From: Treponema sp. | GTDB lineage: Bacteria; Spirochaetota; Spirochaetia; Treponematales; Treponemataceae | Assembly (NCBI GenBank): GCA_018385415.1 | Contig: JAHAZA010000042.1 | Coordinates: 1 to 57,154 of the forward strand | Length of the DNA: 57,154 bases | Direction of reading: 5' to 3' | Part shown: one piece after another, positions 8,821 through 18,195 of the stretch | Position numbering within the stretch: the first letter of the stretch is position 1 | Layout: every line of letters starts with the position of its first letter | Program-made: the position numbers and the translations under genes | Notes under the pieces: generated by a model | Databases searched by the model: none | The model's input: the letters and a program-made list of their open reading frames with translations, nothing else | What the model was told of the DNA's origin: nothing

Positions 8821-10451
8821 TTTTTTGATCCTCTCTTAAGGAATTTTCTAAGTACTGTAAAAAGCATTTCATCTTTTGATATAAAGAGAAGACCAACACC
8901 AATTACAGCGAAAATTCCTGCGCTAAATAAAATTGGAAGACCGTTACCGATGAACCTTCCTTTGTCTGCAAAATGGGCTGTAAATACAGGGTGAAGAAAA
9001 TAAATCGGAATACTGGCAATAACAGAGAATAATACAATTTTCAAGCAGTAAATAAGTGTTGATTTTACAATTGCTTTTGTGTCTGTTGCTTTAAGATATT
9101 TGAGGAATATAAAAAGCAGAATTGTATTGATTACACTTGATAATGAAAGGGCAAGGGCAATTCCGGGACCTTTCCAGAAAATACAGAATACAAATGCAAA
9201 AATAATGTTTGCACCAAAAGAAATGATTCCTGCTAAAGTTGGAAGCTTTGTATTTCCCTGTGCATAAAATGCAGGAGAAATAATTCTGTTGACTGCAATA
9301 AAGAACAAGCCTGCAATATGGAAAATGAAAACACTTAATGTTTTTGCAACAGATTCGTCGTTAAACGCATTGCTTTTAAATACAAGTGAAATGATTTCGC
9401 GTCCTGTAATCAACGAATAGAAAGTAATCGGGATACAAACCATTGCAATGATTTTAATGGCGTTCAAAAGCATTTTGTTATATTCTTCCCACTGGGCTTT
9501 CTTTGCAAGTCCTGCCAGATCCGGGAGAATTACGGTTCCGATTGAAACAGCAAAAATTCCGAGAATCAGTTCCTGAAGGCGGAGGGAATACTGAAGGCTT
9601 GAAACAATTCCTTCGCCTGCGCGTCCTGCAAGGGCTGTTGAAACAAGATCATTAAGCTGGTAGGTAGCCATACCAATGATTGTTGGAATTATAAGTGCAA
9701 TTACTTTTTTTGTTCCAGGATTTGTAAATGTTTTTTTAAGTGAAGTAAAACCAACTTTCCATCCGGTTTTGATTACAAATGGCAGCTGGAAAAATGCCTG
9801 GATTGTTCCACCTGTAATTACACCGATTGACATTGCACGGGCAGCAGCCTGTTCCTTATCAATGCCAGGAAAAACATTAAGCTTTGTAAGAATAATTGTT
9901 CCTGCAATAACACAAAGGTTAAAAAGAATAGGAGTAAAACCTGATGGAGAGAAAATGTTCATTGTATTCAACATTCCCTGAAAGAGAGCTGCAATTGAAA
10001 TAACAATAAGGTATGGGAACATGATTCTTGTAAGAATTGCAGTTTCTGAAATACCGTTTACATCTGTTCCTTTATAAAAAATGCGGACAATAAATGGAGT
10101 AAGAATGATTCCAAGTACTACTACAATTGTTGTTAAAAAAGAAATAAGTGTAAAAGTTGCATTGAGAAACTGCTGGGTTTCCTGCTTGTTTTTGCCTTTA
10201 GGATCATCTTCAAGATAACCTTTAAATGTAGGAATAAAGGCAACAGAAATACTGTTTTCTGCAAAAAGTCGTCTTAGAAGGTTAGGAATGAGAAAGGCAA
10301 TACCGAATGCATCTGCATAAGTACCTGTTCCTAAAAAGTGTGCTTTAGTAGCTTCACGGATTACACCTAAAATTCGTGAAAGTAAGGTTAAAAATGACAG
10401 TTTTATACCAGATTTGACAATATTTTTTTCTTTATTTTCTGTATTTTCCAT
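8817..10451 (-). CDS. murJ: Lipid II flippase MurJ (MviN family)
   Basis: MurJ moves the peptidoglycan precursor lipid II across the inner membrane. The 544-aa protein shows the MviN signature start (SGIKLSFLTLLSRILGVIREA) and about 14 hydrophobic segments, with conserved FAENSISVAFIPTF and the GTVILPDLA region. The start at 10451 (MENTEN) is chosen because it gives the usual short N-terminus. A TTG at 10490 would add 13 residues. Neither has a Shine-Dalgarno site, and a TATAAT sequence abuts the ATG, so the mRNA leader must be very short or absent. It is divergent from the cyclase gene across about 65 nt and overlaps the downstream peptidase gene by 4 nt. Confidence 0.93.
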   Translation of the reverse strand: MENTENKEKNIVKSGIKLSFLTLLSRILGVIREATKAHFLGTGTYADAFGIAFLIPNLLRRLFAENSISVAFIPTFKGYLEDDPKGKNKQETQQFLNATFTLISFLTTIVVVLGIILTPFIVRIFYKGTDVNGISETAILTRIMFPYLIVISIAALFQGMLNTMNIFSPSGFTPILFNLCVIAGTIILTKLNVFPGIDKEQAAARAMSIGVITGGTIQAFFQLPFVIKTGWKVGFTSLKKTFTNPGTKKVIALIIPTIIGMATYQLNDLVSTALAGRAGEGIVSSLQYSLRLQELILGIFAVSIGTVILPDLAGLAKKAQWEEYNKMLLNAIKIIAMVCIPITFYSLITGREIISLVFKSNAFNDESVAKTLSVFIFHIAGLFFIAVNRIISPAFYAQGNTKLPTLAGIISFGANIIFAFVFCIFWKGPGIALALSLSSVINTILLFIFLKYLKATDTKAIVKSTLIYCLKIVLFSVIASIPIYFLHPVFTAHFADKGRFIGNGLPILFSAGIFAVIGVGLLFISKDEMLFTVLRKFLKRGSKK

Positions 10452-10516
10452 ATTATAATATAATTTATAGTTGTTTTCTATTTTAGGCAATGGTCAACAA
10501 TGGAGGAATACTAATA

Positions 10517-12211
10517 GTGGCCCGAAAAAAATTGTTTCAATATGTCGGTGATACTCCGATTATCCCGATTTCAGCAAAAATTCTTGCAATTTTCATCGTT
10601 TTAATTCTGCTTTCGAACTTTATGACAAACCTTTTGTCCATAAATCTTTCTCAGAAACAGAAAAATGTTCTCACAAACCAGCTTCTTGTTAATCAACTTA
10701 AAGAAATGTACATTACAGCTGGAAATCAGTATCAGATTTATTCTTATTCGAAAAATAAAGATGAATGTCTTGAGGCTTTGAAAAAATCTGTTTCAAGTTC
10801 CTTTACACAGGATAACAGCTGTGCAATGGCTTTTGACCGAACCGGAAAGATTCTTTTCTTTTCCAGCAACAGGGCAGGAAGAACACTTGATCTTTTTAAG
10901 GATAAAGAAACTCTTGAAAAGCTTAATGCAGATTTTGATGCAGGTATTAATCAGGGATCTGTAACTTTTGACTTTGGTGACGGGGAATTTTTCGGCATCT
11001 ACAAATATCACAATGACTGGAACTGTTATTTTGTACGTGCTGAATCTCGGGCAGATAACCAGCGGGAAATGTACACCGTTATCGGTATTACTGCTGCAAT
11101 TATTCTTGCGTTGACCGTAGTGTTCGTATTCCTTGGAACATTCATGCTTAACAAAGTATTTGTTAATATTAAAGGAATTACAAAAAGCCTTTACGACATG
11201 CAGCAGAGACAGCAGCTTGAAGTTATCAATATTGATGATGCACCAAACGATGATATTACATATCTTGCTGCTTCATTTAATGCACTTTCAGTATCCGTAA
11301 ACAACCTGCTTACAACATTCCAGAAATTTGTTTCAAAGGACGTTGTAAACAAAGCATATTCAAACCACGCAATTACTCTCGAAGGAAATCAGCGTGAACT
11401 TACAATGCTGTTCTCTGATATTAAAAGCTTTACTTACAGAACAGAAACTCTTGGAAACGATATTATTGACGTATTGAACGTTCACTATAACAAAGTAATT
11501 CATGCCGTACATCAGTCAAATGGTGTTGTTGGATCAATCATTGGTGATGCTATTCTTGCTGTATTTGGTACAGAAACATCTTCTGCAGAAAAATCAATTA
11601 AATCAATTGAATCAGCATGGGAAATTACAAATGTTACAGCTGAACTGCGCGAAAAGATGGCAGCCCGTCGTAAAGAAATTGAAAAGAAGAGAAGACTTAC
11701 TGCTTCTGAATTAAGAGTTTACGAAGCTGTTCTTCTTGATATTGGTGTCGGAATCGACGGCGGTACAGTATTCTACGGAAACATTGGTTCTGATGAACAT
11801 ATGGCAAATACTGTAATTGGTGATAAGGTAAACTCTGCAAGCCGTCTTGAAGGCTTGACACGTGTTTATCATCTTCCTGTAATTGTTTCTGATTATATTA
11901 AAAAAGAAGCAGAAAGTATTTCTAAACGCTATAAGTTCTATGAAATTGATACAGTTCAGGTAAAAGGAAAAACTGAAGGTAAGAAAATTTATTACCCTAT
12001 TGATACATTTGTTCAGGGGTCAGCTGCATTGTCTGAAAAATTTGAAATTTACGAAGGAGGTCTTAAGGCTTATTACAAAGGCGACTGGTCTAAGGCACGT
12101 AAAATGTTCAAGCAGGCAGATATGGAAGTTTGTGAAGTGTTCTTGGAAAGAATGGGACGTAAAAGTGCCCCTGCTAAATGGAGTGGAATATGGACAATGA
12201 CAACAAAATAG
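10517..12211 (+). CDS. Membrane-bound class III adenylate/guanylate cyclase with HAMP domain
   Basis: Makes a cyclic nucleotide, probably cAMP. The layout is typical of a sensor cyclase: a transmembrane helix near residues 15-40, a periplasmic sensor region of about 140 aa, a second helix (ITAAIILALTVVFVFLGTFM), a HAMP linker, then the class III catalytic domain. The catalytic domain keeps both metal aspartates (LFSDIKSFT and GSIIGDAILAVFG) and the transition-state Asn and Arg (GDKVNSASRLEG). A Thr in NTVIGD at the base-specificity position favours ATP over GTP. The start is a GTG with GGAGGA 9 nt upstream; an in-frame ATG at 10490 lacks such a site. The C-terminal tail (GGLKAYYKGDWSKARKMF) looks like a single TPR-like hairpin. 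The following coiled-coil gene overlaps it by 22 nt, suggesting a shared pathway. Confidence 0.92.
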   Translation: MARKKLFQYVGDTPIIPISAKILAIFIVLILLSNFMTNLLSINLSQKQKNVLTNQLLVNQLKEMYITAGNQYQIYSYSKNKDECLEALKKSVSSSFTQDNSCAMAFDRTGKILFFSSNRAGRTLDLFKDKETLEKLNADFDAGINQGSVTFDFGDGEFFGIYKYHNDWNCYFVRAESRADNQREMYTVIGITAAIILALTVVFVFLGTFMLNKVFVNIKGITKSLYDMQQRQQLEVINIDDAPNDDITYLAASFNALSVSVNNLLTTFQKFVSKDVVNKAYSNHAITLEGNQRELTMLFSDIKSFTYRTETLGNDIIDVLNVHYNKVIHAVHQSNGVVGSIIGDAILAVFGTETSSAEKSIKSIESAWEITNVTAELREKMAARRKEIEKKRRLTASELRVYEAVLLDIGVGIDGGTVFYGNIGSDEHMANTVIGDKVNSASRLEGLTRVYHLPVIVSDYIKKEAESISKRYKFYEIDTVQVKGKTEGKKIYYPIDTFVQGSAALSEKFEIYEGGLKAYYKGDWSKARKMFKQADMEVCEVFLERMGRKSAPAKWSGIWTMTTK

Positions 12212-13650
12212 ATACATTTGATGATTCAAAACAGGAATCAAAAGAAGTAAGTCTCTTTCTTCAGGAGGAACTGATTCCTCTTAAAAAGAAGAAAACTTTA
12301 ACCACATATAATCTTGAAAAGGAATATGCAAAAACAAAAAAGAACCGTAATTATTCAATCTGGATTATTATGGCAATTACAGTTGCTGCAGTTGTTCTTG
12401 CAACCTGGCTTACAATATCAGGATTGTCTGCAAAGAATAACAAGCTTCAGGTTTCACTGGAATCTTTTGAAGATTTGAATCTCCGAAATCTTTTCGATGC
12501 TCTTTCAAAAACTCAGGATTTGTATGAAAAAGCTGCAAAGGCTAAAGCAGAGCTTGAGGCTTCACTTGAATCACGCCTTACACAGGCAAAACGCAATAAG
12601 GATGTAGATTTTGCAAACCTTTCAAAAATGAAACTTGCAAGAAAACAACGTCTTGAAAAAGAAGCAGAAATCATTAAGAGATATAACTCCATTGTATTCC
12701 AGGCACATGAAGATCTTGATGAAAAATTAAAGGCTGCAGAACTGGAATTAAAACAGTATGAAGAACAGTTAAAAAGTTTCGATAGTGAAAATGTAGCAAA
12801 AGCACAGACCTGGGAAAAAGAAATGGACTCTCAGCGTCAGGTTCACGAAATTGAAACTTTAAGACTTACTGAAGAATACGAAAACCAGCTTGCTGAAATG
12901 AAAAAACAAATGACTGAAAATAACGAACGTAACTATCAGGAACGTCGTATGGCAGTTAATGATCTTACTACTCATTATGAAGCAAGAATTGCAAAGCTTG
13001 ATCCTGCAATTAAGGATAACAAAGTAATAGCAGTTATAGAACGAGCTTCTGCTTTAGGACCAGGTGCTTCTATCAATGTTGAAGCAATAAATCAGAATGT
13101 TGCTGTTCGTGATGATGATTACACAGCTGAACTTAATGAAACAAAAAGAAAGTTTGATGACTTTTTGGTATTAAGCAATTATGCTCAGACAATTCCATAT
13201 TCAAATGGAATGACAGGTGTTGTTGCTTCTGAACGCCAGATTGCCTATGATATGACTTATTCTATTGCAAGAACAGGTGCAGAACGAATCAGTAAATTAA
13301 AGTCAGAAAATATTCAGCTTTCTACACAACTTGATAATTCAAAAGCAGAAGCATCAAGACTTAAAAATTCACTTAATACATCTAATGGCCTTCTTGATAA
13401 TTATGCTAAATCAGTAAAAGCTGATGGATTTATTCTCAGCTATTCACCGGGAAGTGCAGCAGTGATTTTTGTTGCTTCGTCAGTAAAAGCAAATGTTAAA
13501 AATGACGGAAGCTCAAAGGGAACTGTTTACGATGGACAGGGAACTGTCGTTGCAACTGGTTCTTTGTGGTTCAAAGACAGTGTTTATTATCTTACACTGG
13601 ATGAAGAAATCGAAGAACTTCCTTACGGGGCAATTGTTAAAATTAAATAA
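12190..13650 (+). CDS. Single-pass membrane protein with long coiled coil
   Basis: I do not recognise a characterised family. The 486-aa protein has a charged cytoplasmic N-terminus, one membrane helix near residues 50-72 (IWIIMAITVAAVVLATWL), then about 230 residues of Glu/Lys/Ala-rich heptads typical of a coiled coil. A second coiled coil (near 360-400) leads to a compact C-terminal domain rich in beta-strand residues (GFILSYSPGSAAVIFVASS to the end), possibly SH3-like. The ATG at 12190 has GGAG 6 nt upstream; another ATG lies at 12178. Its reading frame starts inside the cyclase gene, so the two are co-translated. A role as a periplasmic spacer or cyclase partner is inference. Confidence 0.7.
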   Translation: MDNDNKIDTFDDSKQESKEVSLFLQEELIPLKKKKTLTTYNLEKEYAKTKKNRNYSIWIIMAITVAAVVLATWLTISGLSAKNNKLQVSLESFEDLNLRNLFDALSKTQDLYEKAAKAKAELEASLESRLTQAKRNKDVDFANLSKMKLARKQRLEKEAEIIKRYNSIVFQAHEDLDEKLKAAELELKQYEEQLKSFDSENVAKAQTWEKEMDSQRQVHEIETLRLTEEYENQLAEMKKQMTENNERNYQERRMAVNDLTTHYEARIAKLDPAIKDNKVIAVIERASALGPGASINVEAINQNVAVRDDDYTAELNETKRKFDDFLVLSNYAQTIPYSNGMTGVVASERQIAYDMTYSIARTGAERISKLKSENIQLSTQLDNSKAEASRLKNSLNTSNGLLDNYAKSVKADGFILSYSPGSAAVIFVASSVKANVKNDGSSKGTVYDGQGTVVATGSLWFKDSVYYLTLDEEIEELPYGAIVKIK

Positions 13651-13683
13651 TCTGTTCTGGAATTAAAAACGGTAATACTTTAG

Positions 13684-14511
13684 TTAGTCCAGAACCAGTT
13701 CTTTGTTACGGATATAAATTAATTGTCCGTTTGCCAGAAAGGCTGTTTTATAGTTGTCAGGTTTAACCTGGACTGTAATGCAGCCTTTTTCTTTATATAA
13801 ATCATTTAGAGGAATATAACTGTGCAGAATAACATTGTTTTCTTTTACCATCAGGTTTTTAATTTTTGATGGAAGAATTGAACTTGTTTCAAAATAGGGA
13901 ACTGTAAATCTTGATGGCGGGTTAATAATACGGTCTGTTAATGTTTCTATGTCGGTATTAAAGGATGTTGTACATTTTTTTGTTGCAAGAGTATCATATT
14001 TAGAAAAGGCCACAATGTCTTTTTGCCTTAAGGTTTCCTCTAGTTTTTTCCAATTGAAATAACGTATAGAAACTCTTTTTTCATATGAATCATCCTTTAA
14101 CAAGATTTTTGAAGCTGCTTCGCAAACCGCATAATTACACCATCCTGCATAGCCCTGATTGTCTTTAAAATCAAAGGGGTAAAGTAATCCTCCATAACAG
14201 AAAAATTCCGGTGCATCTGAATTATCAATTACAGGCTGCACTTTAATTACAGCAAGATTATCCTTTGGTAGTGTCAGATTTATAGAAGTATCCGTTTGGC
14301 TTTTCGTGAAGGTTGTAGATTTTCCATTTTCTATGACTGTTATTTTCCAATATAAAAGTGATGGATAAGTCGGAGAGGATGGCCAGTCTTCAAAGTTTAC
14401 AGTTACATTATCTGTACGCAATAAAGAAAGGGGGGCCTCACAGGATTGGATAAACAGAAATGTAGTAATAAAGCAGATTGAAAATAAAAAAGGTATGAAT
14501 ATTTTTTTCAT
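13684..14511 (-). CDS. Putative lipoprotein of unknown function
   Basis: A 275-aa protein with a lipoprotein signal peptide (MKKIFIPFLFSIC, then LFIQSC), whose Cys near residue 22 would be lipidated; the IQSC lipobox is of the relaxed spirochaete type. The mature part has no motif I recognise. It begins with a beta-rich stretch (NVTVNFEDWPSS) and contains several Cys. The start is taken at 14511 because a longer frame up to 14628 would run into rnhA and hide the signal peptide. The start codon sits in the loop of a 16-bp perfect inverted repeat (14488-14529), which may control its translation or its transcription from the rnhA side. A short inverted repeat (13654-13661 with 13688-13695) joins its 3' end to the converging coiled-coil gene. 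Confidence 0.6.
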   Translation of the reverse strand: MKKIFIPFLFSICFITTFLFIQSCEAPLSLLRTDNVTVNFEDWPSSPTYPSLLYWKITVIENGKSTTFTKSQTDTSINLTLPKDNLAVIKVQPVIDNSDAPEFFCYGGLLYPFDFKDNQGYAGWCNYAVCEAASKILLKDDSYEKRVSIRYFNWKKLEETLRQKDIVAFSKYDTLATKKCTTSFNTDIETLTDRIINPPSRFTVPYFETSSILPSKIKNLMVKENNVILHSYIPLNDLYKEKGCITVQVKPDNYKTAFLANGQLIYIRNKELVLD

Positions 14512-14529
14512 ATAATATTCATACCTTTT
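14488..14529 (-). promoter_or_regulatory. 16-bp perfect inverted repeat around the lipoprotein start codon
   Basis: Arms AAAAGGTATGAATATT and AATATTCATACCTTTT (14514-14529 and 14488-14503 read on the minus strand) flank a 10-nt loop that contains the ATG at 14511. In the mRNA the only SD-like bases (AAAGG) fall in the 5' arm, and the 3' arm runs into U-rich coding sequence (CCTTTTTTATTTT). It therefore resembles both a ribosome-site-masking hairpin and a terminator at the start of the gene. Function is inferred. Confidence 0.6.
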
Positions 14530-14569
14530 GTTTTGGAAAAAAATCAGCAAAAAATTTATATAAAATAAA

Positions 14570-15022
14570 TTATCTGTTTTTTGCAATTTCTGTCTGACAT
14601 AACTGATCACAGACTTCATTATATTCAATGCCTGCGTGACCTTTTACCCAGTTCCAGCTTACATTAAGAGAACTGTTAAGTGCATCAAGCTTCTGCCACA
14701 GATCCTGATTTAATACAGGTTTTTTGGCTGCTGTACGCCATCCGTTTTTCTTCCAGTTTGTGATCCAGGAAGTAATCCCATTTTTTACATATTGACTGTC
14801 AGCGTAAACACTTACTGGTCTGTTATTGAAATCAGGTGTATTTGCCACAGTGCTAAGTGCAGAGATTGCAGCCATAAGCTCCATTCTGTTATTTGTAGTA
14901 TTGTGTTCTCCGCCAGAAATGCGAAGATCTTTTCCATCAGCAAGGATTACTGCTCCCCAGCCTCCAGGGCCAGGATTACCAGAACAACCACCGTCTGTAT
15001 AAATTACGATATCGTTTTCCAT
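14570..15022 (-). CDS. rnhA: Ribonuclease HI
   Basis: Cleaves RNA in RNA-DNA hybrids (R-loops, Okazaki primers). The 150-aa protein has all catalytic acidic residues: Asp in IYTDGGCSGNPGPGGWGA, Glu in TTNNRMELMAAI, Asp in VYADSQYVKNG and Asp in NEVCDQL, plus the catalytic-loop His in VKGHAGIEYNE. It keeps the basic hybrid-binding region (WKKNGWRTAAKKPV). The start MENDIV at 15022 is preferred over a GTG/ATG-type start at 15040 by comparison with the family. No Shine-Dalgarno site is visible; a TATAAT box ends 7 nt before the ATG, so this may be another leaderless or near-leaderless message. Confidence 0.96.
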   Translation of the reverse strand: MENDIVIYTDGGCSGNPGPGGWGAVILADGKDLRISGGEHNTTNNRMELMAAISALSTVANTPDFNNRPVSVYADSQYVKNGITSWITNWKKNGWRTAAKKPVLNQDLWQKLDALNSSLNVSWNWVKGHAGIEYNEVCDQLCQTEIAKNR

Positions 15023-15077
15023 AACAGTGATTATAAACAAAAATCTGGCCCGTTGCTAGTTACCGGCAAGGCTGCGG

Positions 15078-15890
15078 CTATTCATTTACCAGTTTTACAA
15101 GCCAGTCCATCACGGTTTTATCGCCGTCGGAAAGCTTGTCTTCAAGTTCAACCCAGAAGTGCCAGCGCTGTTCATATTGCTTGTAATAAGAATTTTTGCA
15201 CCACCGGCCGCAGAGCTTTCCGACAATTGACCCCTGCTCGAAGATTCCCTTATCGTTTTCAGAGACTGCAGAATAAAACTGAACTGGCAGTACAGAAACT
15301 AACTCTCTGAAAGTTATATTATAAAAGCCGCTGCCTGAGATTACCGCTCTAAAAAGCTGTGGCTCGGCACATGCAAGTTCCACAACAAACTTTGCTCCCT
15401 GTGAGAATCCGTATCCGATGATATTTGTTTTATCAATGCATTTATTTTTAATACAAATATTCTGAATTAACAGGCATGTTCCATGGGGATCGGTAAAATA
15501 GTTTATGCGTGAAAGAATTACAAGAACAGCAGCTCCTTCTGGATATATTTTATTTTGAAATTCTTCCGTAATGAATTTTCGTCCATACTTTACTAGGCTT
15601 GCACCTTTTTCGTCACTACCATGAAAAACTACAATGAGGGGGATCTTTGCGCTTTCATTCTTTCTGTCGTTTCTGTATTTTTCAGGGAGGTAAAGATAAT
15701 ATTCGTGGCCTGCGTAAGTTTTTTCGTAATGCCATTTTCCGTAGTCAGATTCGGTTTGAGAATAGTAATAGGCACCGTCAAAAGTCAGTTCCAGTGATTT
15801 ACGGGTATAAAGGAAATTGCGAAGCAGAAAAAATCCTGCTGTAAGACAAAAAATAATGATAGAAAAAATAATGACTGCTTTCTTTTTCAT
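15078..15890 (-). CDS. Membrane-anchored alpha/beta-hydrolase esterase
   Basis: A 270-aa alpha/beta-hydrolase of the polyhydroxybutyrate-depolymerase/feruloyl-esterase-like group. An N-terminal hydrophobic segment (KAVIIFSIIIFCLTAGFFLL) anchors or exports it. The core shows YYLYLPEKY, an oxyanion-type strand PLIVVFHGSD, the nucleophile elbow GYGFSQGAKF (Ser in GFSQG) and a C-terminal HFWVELEDK that can supply the catalytic His. A periplasmic esterase acting on plant or peptide esters would fit a gut treponeme, but the substrate is unknown. The start at 15890 is chosen for the signal segment. No Shine-Dalgarno site is present, and a TACACT box lies 6 nt before the ATG. A GTG at 15905 is possible. 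Confidence 0.75.
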   Translation of the reverse strand: MKKKAVIIFSIIIFCLTAGFFLLRNFLYTRKSLELTFDGAYYYSQTESDYGKWHYEKTYAGHEYYLYLPEKYRNDRKNESAKIPLIVVFHGSDEKGASLVKYGRKFITEEFQNKIYPEGAAVLVILSRINYFTDPHGTCLLIQNICIKNKCIDKTNIIGYGFSQGAKFVVELACAEPQLFRAVISGSGFYNITFRELVSVLPVQFYSAVSENDKGIFEQGSIVGKLCGRWCKNSYYKQYEQRWHFWVELEDKLSDGDKTVMDWLVKLVNE

Positions 15891-15996
15891 AATAAAAGTG
15901 TACACCTGAATTCATTAATTGTAATGGGATAATTTTGATTTTTTATTTATATGGTGATTTTGATACAGGTGAATGTAAAAAATTCCGGTAAGTTTA

Positions 15997-16026
15997 TTGG
16001 AAAAACTTTCAATGAGATGGTATAAT
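15997..16026 (+). promoter_or_regulatory. Sigma70-type promoter for the SUMF1-domain lipoprotein gene
   Basis: TTGGAA at 15997-16002 and TATAAT at 16021-16026 are 18 nt apart. A start near 16033 would give a leader of about 30 nt ending in TGGAG before the GTG start at 16063. Confidence 0.55.
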
Positions 16027-16062
16027 TAATTCTCACAAAATCTGATAATGTGGAGCATCTTC

Positions 16063-18195
16063 GTGAAAAATTTAGCACCCTTTTTTATCTTAACAATATT
16101 CCTTTATATTTTTACAGCTTGTACAGATCCTTCTATAAGCGGAAACGCCTCTGTAGTAGTAGAATTTCCTTCTGATACCTCTTTACATATTCAGGATATG
16201 GAAGAAGATGTAACTCAAGCAGGAGAACTGATATGCACAGTTAGAACTCTTGGTGCTTATAAGAAATCTATTGCTAAAAAATACTTCAGTCTTTCAGAAA
16301 TGAATAATGATTCAATTATACTTTCAGACTTAAGCTTTACAAATAATCTTGATGTCATTGTTGAAATTTCATGTAAGGATACAATCTGGTATTACGGAAG
16401 ACTGTCAAACCTTGCAATAAGAGGTGGTAAAATAACCGCAAATATTAATCTTAAGAAAAATGATGGTAGCTATGTTCCGGATTATGGTGATGATGCTGGT
16501 TCGTCTTATGTTCCTCCTGCTGCCGGTGTTGGATTTGTGCTGGTAAATGCTAATGGTAATGTCACATTTAAGATGGGACGAGAAGGTGCTACATCAGGGG
16601 GGCTTACTGGAGAAAGTCCTGTTCACAATGTAAAATTAACAAGACGTTATTATGTTTGTGATCATGAGGTAACTCAGAAAGAATATGGTGATGTTATGGA
16701 AACTTTATATTCCGATGAAGTAAAAGATGTCCCAATTGAAATAACATATAAGAAGGCTATGGAATATTGTAACAGACGAAGCAGTTCTGAAGGACTTAAT
16801 CCATGTTATTCTGTTAATGGAAGTACAGATTCTTCAACCTGGCCGACAAATGTTTTGGCTAGTACAATTGTCTGTGATATGGATTCAAACGGTTACCGTC
16901 TTCCTACAGAAGCAGAGTGGGAATATATGGCCCGCGGTGGATCAGATGTTGTTACTGACAAGATTTATGGTGGAACTTTGGATGAAACACAGATTGGTGA
17001 TTATGCCTGGTATTCTGTTAACTCTGAAGGAAAGCTTCATGATGTTAAGCAGAAGAAGCCAAACGGATATGGATTGTATGATGTTTGTGGAAATGCTGCA
17101 GAATGGTGCTGGGGTGTACAGGTTGCATATTCCGGCGAAGATGTTACTGACCCTGTAACACAGCCTGATCATGGTTTTATTTCTGTTCGAGGTAGTTCGT
17201 ATGAAAGTTCTGAACTTTGTGTAACACAGCGTGGTGGAGCTGCAGCAGCAGGAGTAGGAGCAGGAGGTATTTCTGAAGGCTTCCGCGTAGTTCGTTCACT
17301 TGTACCTGATTTGAAGAAAATCGAAATTGCTACTTTGCCATCAAAAACTGTTTATCGCTTGAATGAGTCCTTTGATAAGACAGGTATGATTGTAAAAGCA
17401 TATTCTGCCGATGGTACAATTGAAGATGTAACAAATAAAATCTCAATTACAGGTTTTGATTCAACAGAGCTTAAATCTGAACTTCCTGTTAAAGCTTCTT
17501 ATACAAAAAATGGTATTACAAAAGATGCTGTATTGAATCTTTCAATTGTAGAGACTATGAGCACTGGTAATTTTGATTATACCTCTGCTAAAATTGGCGA
17601 TATAATTCTTGCTGACGGTTCAATTGCTTCTTATGCCGAATTTGACAGAACTACTATGAAGGCAGCGGCTGTTATTTTTAGGGAGGCTAGTGATACTCTG
17701 CCTGTATTAGGCGTTGGTCTGATTGAGTCTCAAGTATCTGCACGATGGAGTGTATCAGGAAGTGATGCTTATTCAACAACTGTTTCAAATATGATGAAAG
17801 ATGCTTTGATTGATGGAAGTAAAGGCTGGAATCTTATGGTGTCTGCAACTAATAATGATCTTATTAATAATCCAAATTATTATAGTGCATGGTATTTCTG
17901 TAAAAACTATGGAACAAACAATAGTTTAATAACATTAAATGATAAGTGGTACTTTCCGACAGTTTCAGAAATGAAGGAATTTAAAAATACCTTTGCAACT
18001 GTTAACAGTTCGCTTACAAAAGTCAGTGGTACAGAATTGGGAAATGAATACTATAAGACTTGTAATCAAAACTCAGCCCAAAATTATATTGATATAATCA
18101 ATCCTTCGACAGGGGCAATAAGTGACTGCAGTAAAAGTGAAGTGTCTAAATATACAGTCCGGGCAATCAGAGCATTTGGTCAGCCTAAACAGTGA
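16063..18195 (+). CDS. Lipoprotein with SUMF1 (formylglycine-enzyme-like), Ig-like and DUF1566-like domains
   Basis: The 710-aa protein starts with a lipoprotein signal (FFILTIFLYIFTAC) followed by a beta-rich region. Residues about 150-415 are a SUMF1/formylglycine-generating-enzyme fold: FKMGREG, VCDHEVTQKEYGDVM, NGYRLPTEAEWEYMARGG, GLYDVCGNAAEWCW, SVRGSSYES and GFRVVRS. Such domains outside true sulfatase activators usually bind ligands. Residues about 425-505 resemble a bacterial Ig-like domain (RLNESFDKTGMIVKAYSADG). The last 200 residues resemble a DUF1566/Lcl-type lectin-like domain (KWYFPTVSEMKEF, YTVRAIRAF). The start is a GTG at 16063 with GGAG 7 nt upstream; an ATG at 16048 lacks a site. 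Downstream sequence (18196-18370) holds decayed fragments of a related gene. Confidence 0.8.
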   Translation: MKNLAPFFILTIFLYIFTACTDPSISGNASVVVEFPSDTSLHIQDMEEDVTQAGELICTVRTLGAYKKSIAKKYFSLSEMNNDSIILSDLSFTNNLDVIVEISCKDTIWYYGRLSNLAIRGGKITANINLKKNDGSYVPDYGDDAGSSYVPPAAGVGFVLVNANGNVTFKMGREGATSGGLTGESPVHNVKLTRRYYVCDHEVTQKEYGDVMETLYSDEVKDVPIEITYKKAMEYCNRRSSSEGLNPCYSVNGSTDSSTWPTNVLASTIVCDMDSNGYRLPTEAEWEYMARGGSDVVTDKIYGGTLDETQIGDYAWYSVNSEGKLHDVKQKKPNGYGLYDVCGNAAEWCWGVQVAYSGEDVTDPVTQPDHGFISVRGSSYESSELCVTQRGGAAAAGVGAGGISEGFRVVRSLVPDLKKIEIATLPSKTVYRLNESFDKTGMIVKAYSADGTIEDVTNKISITGFDSTELKSELPVKASYTKNGITKDAVLNLSIVETMSTGNFDYTSAKIGDIILADGSIASYAEFDRTTMKAAAVIFREASDTLPVLGVGLIESQVSARWSVSGSDAYSTTVSNMMKDALIDGSKGWNLMVSATNNDLINNPNYYSAWYFCKNYGTNNSLITLNDKWYFPTVSEMKEFKNTFATVNSSLTKVSGTELGNEYYKTCNQNSAQNYIDIINPSTGAISDCSKSEVSKYTVRAIRAFGQPKQ

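Noticed and set aside
14792..15310. Open frame of 172 codons on the plus strand
   Set aside because: It lies antisense to rnhA and the esterase gene, has no recognisable domain and is rich in Arg/Ser/Cys; a shadow frame.
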